Source of the DNA: an uncultured Gammaproteobacteria bacterium
GTDB taxonomy: Bacteria; Pseudomonadota; Gammaproteobacteria; GCA-001735895
Direction: 5' to 3'
DNA: 39,810 bases
NCBI GenBank assembly: GCA_913061315.1
Contig: CAJXUC010000031.1
Coordinates: 1 to 39,810, forward strand
The translations under genes and the position numbers were made by a program. Below the pieces are notes generated by a model. That model searched no databases, was not told the DNA's origin, and saw only the letters and a list, made by a program, of their open reading frames with translations. Of the stretch, positions 1 through 8,665 are shown one piece after another (position 1 is the first letter of the stretch; each line of letters begins with the position of its first letter).

Positions 1-49
1 ACGAGATAGCGTAGCGTCTCGTGGGCTCGGAGATGTGTATAAGAGACAG
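1..49 (+). other. Residual Illumina Nextera adapter (sequencing artefact)
   Basis: Bases 1-7 match the end of the P7 flow-cell primer. Bases 8-15 (AGCGTAGC) sit where the i7 index belongs and match, as I recall it, Nextera index N709 in adapter orientation. Bases 16-49 are the Nextera Read 2 transposase adapter, ending in the 19-base Tn5 mosaic end AGATGTGTATAAGAGACAG at 31-49. Genomic sequence therefore begins at base 50, and the contig end is an assembly end, not a chromosome feature. Confidence 0.97.
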
Positions 50-128
50 GATTAAGACTTACTGCTGCAGACATAACGTATCCAAGTTAATTATTTACAA
101 AATTTAACTAATTTTTTAATTACTCTAC

Positions 129-158
129 AAAAAAACCATCGATCTTTAGGATCGATGG
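129..158 (-). terminator. Intrinsic terminator closing the ABC transporter operon
   Basis: Read on the minus strand, a perfect 9-bp stem (CCATCGATC, 5-base loop, GATCGATGG; 136-158) is followed directly by seven T (complement of A129-135). It lies 33 bases beyond the stop codon of the substrate-binding protein gene. It implies that transcription of this operon ends here, so no transporter ATPase gene is likely to be co-transcribed downstream. Confidence 0.88.
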
Positions 159-190
159 CAAATAGAGATAGCATTAAAGTTATTACTGCC

Positions 191-1270
191 CTATTGACCA
201 GAAACCGAACGGTTCCACTGATCCATCCAGACAGATTTATCAACCTTTGAATAATCAACACGTAACTGACGAGCAATATCCGCAGGATTTAACTGCAACA
301 TTTCAGCCGAGACGGGATCTGACGATAAAGCTTTAAGAGCTAGCGCATTCACTGGAACCACGCCACTTTTTCTTGCATACTCTAGTTGAAAATCTGCATC
401 GTTATATTCATTCAAGAACCAGTTAGCTGCCTTTACATTTTCACTGCTTTTCATAATGGCTAACCATCCGTATTTATGAACACCTACAGCCTTATCACCA
501 ATTACCGGATGAACTGTCGCAACGTTTACACCCGCATTTCGGGCACGAACACACCAACCGGCATGAACAATTGAAGCATACACATCACCTGATTGAAACT
601 GTGTTACTACTTCACCACCACGTGACCAAAATTTCAGAGCATTCAACTGTTTAATCAAATCTAAACCTGGTTTGATATTAGTTTCATCTCCACCAGCCGC
701 ATGGGCAATACCACCAAAATTAGCCATGCCGCCACCAGATGTAATATCAGGAATTGACACTCTACCCGCTAGTTTTGGGTTAATAAGGTCAGCATAGGTA
801 GTTGGCGTAGGAATACCCAGTTCTGCAAATTTGTCACGATTAAAACAGATGGATTCCTGAGTATGCCAAGAAGCAATACGCCAATCGTTATATTGCCCCT
901 CTTGAAGATGTGCAACATTGGACATATTTTTATAATCAATTTTTTGAATAAAGTCATTTGTTACAAAAAATTCTTGTTCTTGTGAATCCATTACTTCCAT
1001 GACATCAAAGGGTGCTTTACCACGGCCCGCAATTAACTTTGCAAGATTTGAAGCTGGACTTCCGGTCACAAACTCAAGGGTACCACCCAATGCCTCAAAT
1101 TTAGGTGCAATCTTAGTTATTATATTCTCTTTCCAAGAACCACCCCAAGTAGCGACTTTTAAAGTCACACCATCAAATTCACCAGCCTGAGATACTGATG
1201 CAAATGATACACCGAGTGAAATTATAGCTGCGCTTAATAGAGTGCGATTAAACTTTATACTATGTTTCAT
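191..1270 (-). CDS. ABC transporter substrate-binding protein, spermidine/putrescine (PotD) type
   Basis: Periplasmic solute receptor of 359 aa, normal for the COG0687/PotD-like family. Residues 1-29 form a typical Sec signal peptide (basic start, hydrophobic core, cleavage probably after SQA). The mature protein opens with a beta strand followed by a Trp-Gly-Gly stretch common in this group. A good ribosome site (GAGGAAGG) lies just upstream of the ATG. It is the last gene of a minus-strand operon behind a Rieske oxygenase and two permeases, and is followed by an intrinsic terminator. The family handles polyamines but also opines, phosphonates and other amines, so the ligand cannot be read from sequence. 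The neighbouring oxygenase suggests that the ligand is also the catabolic substrate (inference). Confidence 0.9.
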   Translation of the reverse strand: MKHSIKFNRTLLSAAIISLGVSFASVSQAGEFDGVTLKVATWGGSWKENIITKIAPKFEALGGTLEFVTGSPASNLAKLIAGRGKAPFDVMEVMDSQEQEFFVTNDFIQKIDYKNMSNVAHLQEGQYNDWRIASWHTQESICFNRDKFAELGIPTPTTYADLINPKLAGRVSIPDITSGGGMANFGGIAHAAGGDETNIKPGLDLIKQLNALKFWSRGGEVVTQFQSGDVYASIVHAGWCVRARNAGVNVATVHPVIGDKAVGVHKYGWLAIMKSSENVKAANWFLNEYNDADFQLEYARKSGVVPVNALALKALSSDPVSAEMLQLNPADIARQLRVDYSKVDKSVWMDQWNRSVSGQ

Positions 1271-1308
1271 GACCTTCCTCTTCGTTTATAGTTTTAAAAA
1301 ACCGTTAT

Positions 1309-2229
1309 TTATCGGCTGCCAGACCGTAAGAGCGTATCGAGTCCAACAATTTTTTGCATAGCCAATAAGGCTATTAGACAAAAGAATATGACAAGAGATG
1401 CTGACGCTAAAATACTAGGATCAAAGTCATTCTCAAGTCCATAAAATAATTCAATAGGATAAGTTACAAATCCAGGTGCAGTTAAAAATATGGAGATTGG
1501 AACATCTCCAAAGGAAACCATAAAAGCATACAAAGCACCTGCATAAACTCCAGGCTTAATAACAGGCAGTGTTACTCTTCGAAACGTGCTCCAACGATTT
1601 GCACCCAGACTAAATGCTGCCTCTTCTAGTCGAGTATCAAATCGTTGTAAAATTGCCGTTACAGTACCGACCACATAGGGTGTGGCCACAAATACATGGC
1701 CTAAATACAAGCCCCAAAAAGTGCCTTGAATATACAGCCCAGTGGCATCACCAATTAAATAAAATAACTGTAAAAAGGCAATGCCAGTCACGATGGCAGG
1801 TATTTGAAGGGGCGCACGAAATATTGTAGAGATTAGTGTTCGCCCTGGTAGTTTCCCCCTTACAATACCCAACGCAGCTGGGATTCCAATAATACAAGCT
1901 CCAATTGCCGTGCCAAAAGCTAATAAAAAACTCAGCCCCAATGCTTCAATCTGTCCTTTGGGAATCTTCGAATACCATTGGAATGATGGTTCATCGGGTG
2001 GGAATTTAATTGCTGTATAATATTCCCCTCCATGAAGGGAGGCGCCAATAACAACAATCATCGGCGATAGTAAGAAAATATAAGAAAAGCTTGAGTACAG
2101 GTAATGAAAGTATTTACCCCATGGTAAACCAAGCTTTGGTGCGGGACCTTTTCGACGACCCGCCGCTATTAATGCCTCGGTAGATTGCCTTGTCTGTGGT
2201 TCAGTGTTGTGTTGCGACGTTGTATTCAT
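1309..2229 (-). CDS. ABC transporter permease, PotC type
   Basis: Inner-membrane channel subunit of 306 aa (COG1177-like). About 45 cytoplasmic, polar N-terminal residues precede six predicted membrane segments. The EAA loop that docks the ATPase is clear at about residues 202-227 (EEAAFSLGANRW and the following LPVIKPG). The start ATG overlaps the stop of the upstream permease gene (ATGA at 2226-2229), so the two are probably translationally coupled. The substrate-binding protein gene follows after 38 bases. The intact EAA loop means the transporter should still need an ATPase, which is not encoded in this operon. Confidence 0.9.
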   Translation of the reverse strand: MNTTSQHNTEPQTRQSTEALIAAGRRKGPAPKLGLPWGKYFHYLYSSFSYIFLLSPMIVVIGASLHGGEYYTAIKFPPDEPSFQWYSKIPKGQIEALGLSFLLAFGTAIGACIIGIPAALGIVRGKLPGRTLISTIFRAPLQIPAIVTGIAFLQLFYLIGDATGLYIQGTFWGLYLGHVFVATPYVVGTVTAILQRFDTRLEEAAFSLGANRWSTFRRVTLPVIKPGVYAGALYAFMVSFGDVPISIFLTAPGFVTYPIELFYGLENDFDPSILASASLVIFFCLIALLAMQKIVGLDTLLRSGSR

Positions 2230-3104
2230 GCAATCACCAGTCGAGCCGCTCTGAAGCGCCGTATTAATATAATTGCCAACAAATTAATTAACAACACTGT
2301 AACTAAAAGTACAGCCGATAAAGTCCCAGCCATAGAATATTTAACTTCCATCATTACCGTTCGCTGAATCAATACTGGTAACGTAAAAACCCGACCACCA
2401 CCTAATAAAGCAGCGGACGTAAAAGCACCCATCGACATATTGAAAATCATGAGTGAACCAATAGTTATCCCAGGAATACTGAGTGGCAACAACACGCGAT
2501 AATGCATCCTCCAACGACTAGCACCGTGGATCTGAGCCGCTTCTTCAAAAGAACGTGGAATAGTCTGAATGACGCTATAGAGTAATAGAACACCAAATCC
2601 CAATGTGTAATGCATTAAACCAACTACAACACCCGTTTGATTTCCAATAATGGTATATGGGGTATCAACAATACCAACACCCATTAAAAATTTATTAATG
2701 AGGCCATCTGCAGAAAAAATAATCATCAGGCCAAAAACTTTAATGACAATAGTAACGAAAGTTGCAACAACAATTCCTGCCAGTAATAACATAGACCATC
2801 GTGAACGCATTCGGGCAATTAGATAGGCAACTGGAAACCCAAGAATTAATGTAAAAAAAGTTGCTAATGCAGCAGTTTTAACGGTGATCCAAAGTGTGTT
2901 TAGATAAAAAGAATCGGTAAAAAAACGAACATAGTTAGAAACATCAATGTCTGTCCCTACTCGACCAAGGCCAAGATCCTTATAAAAGCTACCTTCTAAA
3001 AATACATACTGTGAGCCAGCAATAAGCACAACAACAAAGATAAGACTAGGTAAAAGGACGAGCTCCCAACGTGTATTCATATTGACTTTTTTTCGGTGAG
3101 ACAA
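2226..3104 (-). CDS. ABC transporter permease, PotB type
   Basis: Inner-membrane channel subunit of 292 aa (COG1176-like), pairing with the PotC-type subunit. Six hydrophobic segments are visible, and the EAA loop lies at about residues 187-213 (EEAAQIHGASRW, LPLSIPG). The longest frame starts with TTG at 3104. An ATG at 3080 (residue 9) is an equally possible start, and neither has a strong ribosome site. It lies 27 bases after the Rieske oxygenase stop codon, consistent with one transcript. In standard pot operons the ATPase gene comes first; here an oxygenase gene takes that place. Confidence 0.88.
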   Translation of the reverse strand: MSHRKKVNMNTRWELVLLPSLIFVVVLIAGSQYVFLEGSFYKDLGLGRVGTDIDVSNYVRFFTDSFYLNTLWITVKTAALATFFTLILGFPVAYLIARMRSRWSMLLLAGIVVATFVTIVIKVFGLMIIFSADGLINKFLMGVGIVDTPYTIIGNQTGVVVGLMHYTLGFGVLLLYSVIQTIPRSFEEAAQIHGASRWRMHYRVLLPLSIPGITIGSLMIFNMSMGAFTSAALLGGGRVFTLPVLIQRTVMMEVKYSMAGTLSAVLLVTVLLINLLAIILIRRFRAARLVIA

Positions 3105-3131
3105 AAAGAATTTCCAAGGTATATCATTACT

Positions 3132-4529
3132 TCAAAGCCCCTTAAAAATTGGATCATGTTTGATTTTCTTCAATTTAGTTTCAATGTATTCAACACGCTC
3201 ATTACCGCTAAATTGATCACCCTCAAAAACAATATCCATTACCATATCAGTCACTTGTTCCAAGAGTTTTTCGTCATTTTCAGGATGAATACCAATAGGC
3301 AATACTGTATCTTGGACATGCGTTAGCCACTCATTACCCACTCGATCCATTTCAGGCAGTTTTTCCCCTCGTTGAACAGCCCGAATACCTTTGCGTAATT
3401 TTCTACGCAAATAAAACACGCCTTTATCAGTGTGTTTTAGATTTTCTGCTGCATGAGAATTGATGGCTCCCTGTGATACTTGAGCTTCATAATCGTTAGG
3501 ATGACGTTGTCGATACTCATAAGGTTCTGTACCCGTTTGGCCTGGAAAATCGACTGAATTTTTACCACAATCCTCACGAATTCCGTGTCCTTCAGGATCA
3601 ATTCCCTCACCAAAACTACGCCAAGCAATTATCATACAATGATCATCATCATGGGGAATTGTCCACTTGGTAATACTTGCACGTTTAAAGTATTTCTCTT
3701 CACGCCCAGTTTCCCACCACGCACCAACTTGACTAAAAGACGGTGACATCGTCTCTTGTGATCGAACCCAGATCATATTTTCAACGCGGTAGGTTAGCGT
3801 TGCATAAACCTTATGGTCTTTCTCATAAAATTTCGTTACTGGAGCTATTCCCCAAGTATCACCAAAGTGAATATCAGTAACTCTGGCATGCAAAAAAACC
3901 GTATGCCATGGATCCATAGTATTTTCGCAGATTTGCAACCAGTTGCAGGGATAGTCGATCGAATACGGCACCATTTCGACATTAGGAAGTTGTGTTGTAT
4001 CAAATATTGGAAAGTCAGGTTTCTCTTCTGGTGGTCCCATATAAGCAAAGATCAATCCTTTATATTCTTTTACAGGATAGGCTCCATGACATATTTTAGA
4101 TCCCCCTTCTGAATCTTGAAGGGGCATTTCAAGAATTGTTCCGTCGGTGTCATATAACCAGCCGTGGTAACAGCATCGTAGACCTTTGTCTTCTATAACG
4201 CCAAACTCAAGTGAAGCATTTCGATGGCTACAATGGAGATGCAATAATCCATAATCGCCCGATTTATCTTTAAATGCGACCAAATCTTCACCCAAAATGC
4301 GAACTCGTTTAGGTACGTCAACAAGTTCTTGGGTCATTACAACGGGTATCCAAGAGCGTCGAAAAAATTCGCCACAGGGTGTTCCTATACCGACATGTGT
4401 TAATTCAGTATCTTCTGGTGGACGCTTTGCTTTGTGGTACCCTCCAAATTTATTTTGCCTACTCGATTTGTAGTCTTTGGTAGTTTGATTGTAGTCGACT
4501 ACTGGTATGTCATTTTTCATCGAGTCCAT
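3132..4529 (-). CDS. Rieske non-heme iron oxygenase, catalytic (alpha) subunit
   Basis: Terminal oxygenase of the ring-hydroxylating family (COG4638), which uses O2 and electrons from a reductase to hydroxylate or demethylate an organic substrate in the cytoplasm. The Rieske [2Fe-2S] ligands are C100-x-H102 and C119-x2-H122. The mononuclear iron site follows the D206-x2-H209-x4-H214 pattern. The C-terminal half, with NDYEAQVSQG and a TDKGVFYLRR stretch, resembles the phthalate-4,5-dioxygenase-like branch. The size (465 aa) is normal. A ribosome site (AAAAGGG) is well spaced for the internal ATG at 4520 (residue 4), so the true start is probably 4520. It heads an operon with ABC importer genes. 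No ferredoxin or reductase partner is in the window, and the substrate is unknown. Confidence 0.9.
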   Translation of the reverse strand: MDSMKNDIPVVDYNQTTKDYKSSRQNKFGGYHKAKRPPEDTELTHVGIGTPCGEFFRRSWIPVVMTQELVDVPKRVRILGEDLVAFKDKSGDYGLLHLHCSHRNASLEFGVIEDKGLRCCYHGWLYDTDGTILEMPLQDSEGGSKICHGAYPVKEYKGLIFAYMGPPEEKPDFPIFDTTQLPNVEMVPYSIDYPCNWLQICENTMDPWHTVFLHARVTDIHFGDTWGIAPVTKFYEKDHKVYATLTYRVENMIWVRSQETMSPSFSQVGAWWETGREEKYFKRASITKWTIPHDDDHCMIIAWRSFGEGIDPEGHGIREDCGKNSVDFPGQTGTEPYEYRQRHPNDYEAQVSQGAINSHAAENLKHTDKGVFYLRRKLRKGIRAVQRGEKLPEMDRVGNEWLTHVQDTVLPIGIHPENDEKLLEQVTDMVMDIVFEGDQFSGNERVEYIETKLKKIKHDPIFKGL

Positions 4530-4543
4530 CCCTTTTGCCTATA

Positions 4544-4555
4544 TTAAATATTTAA
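4544..4555. promoter_or_regulatory. AT-rich 12-bp palindrome between divergent operons
   Basis: TTAAATATTTAA is a perfect palindrome 15-24 bp upstream of the two candidate starts of the Rieske gene and inside the 178-bp divergent gap to the molybdopterin enzyme gene. It could be an operator, but palindromes of A and T arise often by chance in DNA of this composition. Confidence 0.2.
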
Positions 4556-4707
4556 CCATCATAATCTTGACTGTATTGGTTGCCTACTCGGTATATTCCG
4601 CACTCAAATACATAGTTACCTGTAAATAACTAAGGGTTTTCCCCCGTTCCTCAGAATGGTCTGGCTCTGTAATAATAATAAGATTGATACTGATCTTAAA
4701 AAAGTGA

Positions 4708-6771
4708 ATGACAAACATAAATTCTCCTACTACACATCTAGGCACGTGCCCCCATGATTGCCCCGATGCCTGTGGCATTCAGACTGAAGTTCAAAATGGT
4801 TATGCGATTAAAATTTCCGCACAAAAAAAACATCCAATTGCGGATGGTTGGCTTTGCGCCAAAGTGTCTCCTTATTTAGATAGGGTCTATCACCCTGACC
4901 GTTTAAAAACACCTCTTAGACGGATAGGACCTAAAGGGTCAGGACAATGGGAGATTATTAGTTGGTCGACAGCAATCGATACCATTAAAAAACAGTGGGA
5001 TAGAATTATTCAATCTGATAATGCGGAAGCTATATTACCCTATAGCTACAGCGGTACACTTGGCTTAGTTCAGATGACGGTGGCCAGCGCACGATTTTGG
5101 AATCGACTCGGAGCCAGTCAGCTCGAAAGATCTATTTGTATGGCTGCAACTCGCCATGCAGTTCGCGCCACCCTAGGGGCTAGAATGAGCCCACCTTATC
5201 AACAAGTTGAGAGCTCTAAATTAATAATATTTTGGGGCCATAATCCAGCCAGTACAGCACCACATTTGATGCCATTTGTTAAAAAGGCACAGGCTAGAGG
5301 CAGCAAGTTAGTAGTTATAGATCCTAGGCACTCGCGTTCATCTAAAGCTGCTGATTTTCATCTACAACCTTTTCCTGGCACCGATGGTGCTCTGGCTCTG
5401 GGCCTCGCGCGTGAAATCATTGTTAGTGGAAATCATAATCAAGTCTGGATAGATCAATTTTGCCATGGTTGGCCACAATTTAGAGATCACGTTATGACAT
5501 TTGATCTTCATCGTGTAGCTAAAATTACGGGTGTTAAAGTGTCCCAGATCAAACACCTTGCTAAATTATTTGTGCAACAGTCACCTACTATGATTCGTAT
5601 GGGTGACTCTCTTAATCGGAATATCCAAGGAGGTCAAACTGTTCGAGCAATCACTTGCCTCCCTGCTTTAACGGGTCAATATGGAATACTGGGAGGCGGG
5701 CTCAGTTGTTCGACTGGGGACTATTTTGCTTGGAATGATGAATCGATTAACCGATGGAAACATTGCCCCGCTCCGGGTCGAACAGTCAATATGAATCGAC
5801 TGGGTTTCGAATTGAATAACACAAGAACAAAAAATCCTATTAAATCGTTATTTGTATTTTGTTCGAATCCAATGATATCCGCACCCAAAACCTCAGAAAT
5901 AAAAAAGGGATTAATGCGAGAGGATTTATTTACAGTTGTTCATGATCTGTTCATGACCGATACAGCACGCTATGCGGATATTGTTTTACCCGCCACATCA
6001 CAACTTGAACAAATCGATTTGCACAGAGGTTATGGCCATACTTATCTGGGTTACAACCACCCCGCTATACCACCCATAGGTGAATCGAAGAGCAATTGGG
6101 ACCTAATGCAATTGCTATCACGTGCTATGGGCTTCGAGGATGAATGGTTATATGAAACGCCTGATGAAATAATAAACGGAATATTAAAGGCAACCCAAAA
6201 CGACACGCATCGGCTTGATAATATTTCACTTAAAACCTTAAAGGAAAATGGTTATCAGCCTTTTGCATCAGAACAGGAGATACCATTTTCAAATGGGCAC
6301 TTTTCAACCCCCAGCGGAAAAATTGAGTTGTATTCTCAGTCATATGAAAAAGCGGGCCTTTCACCAGTGCCCGACTGGAAAATGCCATCTGTTGATTTAG
6401 AACTGGATCCATCAAAAACCTTATACCTAGTATCACCAGCCGCTCATCATTTTGTGAACTCAAGTATGGCCAACCTTGACCAACTTTTAGACCGAGAGAA
6501 GGCACCAAGCGTATTAATTCATAGTGCTGACGCCTTAAGAATGGGTATCGAAGATAATAAAAAAATTCGCCTGAGTAATGCCAATGGATATTGTGATCGA
6601 ATGGCCTCTGTCAGTGACAATGTCCGTTGTGGCGTTGCTATTGCGGTCAATGGTTTTTGGCAAAATAACGATCAACAAACAACCGTAAACTGGACAACAT
6701 CTGACAACCTCGCAGACGTGGCTGGTCAAAGCACTTTCCAATCCAATCGTGTCGAAATTAATCTTTTATAA
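4708..6771 (+). CDS. Molybdopterin (bis-MGD) oxidoreductase with N-terminal [4Fe-4S] site
   Basis: Large catalytic subunit of the DMSO-reductase/formate-dehydrogenase superfamily (COG0243), 687 aa. The N-terminal iron-sulfur ligands are C14-x3-C18-x3-C22 and C50. The central molybdopterin domains follow, and a C-terminal dinucleotide-binding domain starts near residue 570 (KTLYLVSPAAHH). There is no twin-arginine signal, so it should work in the cytoplasm. The Mo ligand cannot be assigned by eye; the stretch LERSICMAATRHA (139-151) is shared by this uncharacterised branch. The gene is divergent from the Rieske operon and lies 7 bases before an SDR gene. The specific reaction is not known. No membrane or electron-transfer subunit is adjacent, suggesting a soluble partner. 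Confidence 0.88.
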   Translation: MTNINSPTTHLGTCPHDCPDACGIQTEVQNGYAIKISAQKKHPIADGWLCAKVSPYLDRVYHPDRLKTPLRRIGPKGSGQWEIISWSTAIDTIKKQWDRIIQSDNAEAILPYSYSGTLGLVQMTVASARFWNRLGASQLERSICMAATRHAVRATLGARMSPPYQQVESSKLIIFWGHNPASTAPHLMPFVKKAQARGSKLVVIDPRHSRSSKAADFHLQPFPGTDGALALGLAREIIVSGNHNQVWIDQFCHGWPQFRDHVMTFDLHRVAKITGVKVSQIKHLAKLFVQQSPTMIRMGDSLNRNIQGGQTVRAITCLPALTGQYGILGGGLSCSTGDYFAWNDESINRWKHCPAPGRTVNMNRLGFELNNTRTKNPIKSLFVFCSNPMISAPKTSEIKKGLMREDLFTVVHDLFMTDTARYADIVLPATSQLEQIDLHRGYGHTYLGYNHPAIPPIGESKSNWDLMQLLSRAMGFEDEWLYETPDEIINGILKATQNDTHRLDNISLKTLKENGYQPFASEQEIPFSNGHFSTPSGKIELYSQSYEKAGLSPVPDWKMPSVDLELDPSKTLYLVSPAAHHFVNSSMANLDQLLDREKAPSVLIHSADALRMGIEDNKKIRLSNANGYCDRMASVSDNVRCGVAIAVNGFWQNNDQQTTVNWTTSDNLADVAGQSTFQSNRVEINLL

Positions 6772-6778
6772 TAAATAA

Positions 6779-7525
6779 GTGAATAATAAAATGATGGCCA
6801 AAAAACTAGATCAAGTTACATTGATTACCGGTGCAAGCAAAGGTATAGGATGGGCCTGTGCAGAATTACTGGTCAAACGAGGTCACCATATTGTTGGACT
6901 AGCGCGAAACCAACCATCTCACTTCCCTGGTGATTTTTACTCAATCGATCTCGCTGATCGGAAAGCTTTAGACAAATTACTCTCATCGCTATGCCAACAC
7001 TATAATTTCACCGGTTTATTGAATAATGCCGGTATCGTTGGCCCTGAATTAATTGCCGATATAGATCTTGATACAGTTGATTCAGTATTCCAAATTAACC
7101 TTGGCGCAGCAATACAATGCACTAAACACTGTATTGTCTCTATGAAAAATTTGGGTCGTGGTCGCATTGTCAATATTTCGAGTGAGCTGGCACTGGGTCT
7201 TCCAACTCGAACGGCCTATGGGGGCTCTAAAGCGGCCTTGATCAGCATGACCCGGACGTGGGCATTAGAGCTGGCAAAAAGTTCAATTACGGTAAATGCA
7301 ATAGCACCAGGTCCAGTCGATACTGAATTCTTTCGCAGTAATAATCCAGAAGGAAGTTCAGAACGAATTAGAAAGCTCAATCGTATTCCGTTAGGAAGAT
7401 TTGCTTCAGCTGATGACATAGCTCGTACAGTCGGTTTTTTTATGGGACCTGATTCAGGCTATGTAACCGGCCAAACACTGTTCGTTGATGGCGGATCAAG
7501 TCTAGCGAGTTCAGCATTATTTTAA
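6779..7525 (+). CDS. SDR-family NAD(P)-dependent oxidoreductase
   Basis: Classical short-chain dehydrogenase/reductase, 248 aa, acting on alcohol/ketone groups. It has the nucleotide-binding TGASKGIG near residue 18, the NNAG motif, the catalytic Ser in NISSE, Tyr/Lys in YGGSK, and the C-terminal VDGGSS. All catalytic residues are present. The longest frame begins with GTG at 6779; ATG codons at 6791 and 6794 are plausible alternatives. It follows the molybdopterin enzyme by 7 bases and is almost certainly in the same operon, so the two probably act on successive intermediates (inference). The substrate is unknown. Confidence 0.9.
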   Translation: MNNKMMAKKLDQVTLITGASKGIGWACAELLVKRGHHIVGLARNQPSHFPGDFYSIDLADRKALDKLLSSLCQHYNFTGLLNNAGIVGPELIADIDLDTVDSVFQINLGAAIQCTKHCIVSMKNLGRGRIVNISSELALGLPTRTAYGGSKAALISMTRTWALELAKSSITVNAIAPGPVDTEFFRSNNPEGSSERIRKLNRIPLGRFASADDIARTVGFFMGPDSGYVTGQTLFVDGGSSLASSALF

Positions 7526-8101
7526 AGAATATATGATTTTCAACCACCCTAACAGGCATTATCCCTAAGACAAAAATTTTCTGGTGACTTCTCTTTAAAA
7601 AGTGTTGGCCGAATTAGAATTATTCACAAGTGCGCCTATTAATAGTTCACCCAGTATATGTCTGATGATGAAATAGCCTCGGTGCACGATTTCCATTCAT
7701 TTAGTTGAGTCCATTGACACGATGACTTGGCATCGTTTTAAAGGTATTTGTGACTAAATAAAAACCCTTTGAACCCTCTCCTAGAAGATGCAGTTCGATT
7801 AACACCCTTGTAACCCACTGATTCCGTTTGAGTGATACAACCAGCCCACCTCAGTCCTATAACGGTTCCTGTAATGAGTCGTGTTTTGTAACTTCTGTAA
7901 CACGTCTGTTGTGACAACGGTGCACAATCCGGTATGAGGCGGGGAATATACCTACAGCTTCACGTTTAGCCCCCCGATATACAAAAAAGAGGAATCATCA
8001 CTTTAGACGCGCCTCCTAAGTGTCCTTTTTTATCCACGTATCGCCCTCTAATATCGTTCGGTACAATGTTGGTTTTTCTGACTAAAAATTTTGGTTTCAA
8101 T
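7526..8101. other. Gap without intact gene
   Basis: About 575 bases between the SDR and the quinone reductase gene. I see no long open frame, no tRNA, and no clear hairpin followed by a T-run. Some short stop-free stretches occur on the minus strand (about 7,630-7,730) but none resembles a family I know. Confidence 0.5.
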
Positions 8102-8665
8102 ATGAAAGTACTATTAGTTTTGTGTCATCCTCGAGCGGATTCCTTTACAGCCGCTATCGCCGATGTGTTTGCTAGGCAAGCGATTGCTGCGGGCCATGAG
8201 ATTGAACGCGTTGATTTATATCGAGAAGGTTTTGATCCAGTCATGCGCGAAATTGATGAGCCCAGCTGGGATAATTTAGACAAAATTTATTCCACTGAAG
8301 TACTGGTAGAGATGGCCCGTATTGAGCGAAATCAGGCCATTGTGATGGTTTGCTCAATTTGGTGGTGGTCATTCCCTGCGATGCTCAAAGGTTGGATTGA
8401 TCGGGTATGGAATCTTGGTTTTGCCTACGGTCCACAAAAGTTGCCGCTACAAAAGGGACTGCTGATTGGCACCTGTGCTTCCAGTGCAGAGCGCTTTGCT
8501 AAGCACGGCATGGATTCCGCAATTCATACTCAGCTGGGTGCAGGAATTATGGGTTATTGCGGAATCGAGAATTACAGTGTCGAGCTATTCCACGATGCTG
8601 TTGCAGACGACGCCACCCGTGAGGCATTACTCAAGCGGGCAAGTATGTTAGGTGATTGTTTTTGA
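8102..8665 (+). CDS. NAD(P)H:quinone oxidoreductase, flavodoxin-like fold
   Basis: FMN/FAD-dependent reductase of the NQO/MdaB/KefF family (Flavodoxin_2). From the ATG at 8102 it is 187 aa; the open frame extends to 8066 (199 aa), but family members begin with a short strand like MKVLLVLCHPR. The flavin-binding loop opens with HPRADSFT, and the diagnostic stretch with three Trp (IWWWSFPAMLKGWIDRVW) near residue 80 is intact. Neither start has a strong ribosome site. It stands alone between two long non-coding gaps, so its role (quinone detoxification or a redox step for the neighbouring enzymes) is open. Confidence 0.85.
   Translation: MKVLLVLCHPRADSFTAAIADVFARQAIAAGHEIERVDLYREGFDPVMREIDEPSWDNLDKIYSTEVLVEMARIERNQAIVMVCSIWWWSFPAMLKGWIDRVWNLGFAYGPQKLPLQKGLLIGTCASSAERFAKHGMDSAIHTQLGAGIMGYCGIENYSVELFHDAVADDATREALLKRASMLGDCF

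Noticed and set aside
4567..4597. TTGACT...TATATT as a promoter for the molybdopterin enzyme
   Set aside because: The spacing is 19 bases, too long for a confident sigma-70 call.
5868..5884. tRNA-like GTTCGAATCC
   Set aside because: It lies within the molybdopterin enzyme gene, and no cloverleaf arms flank it.
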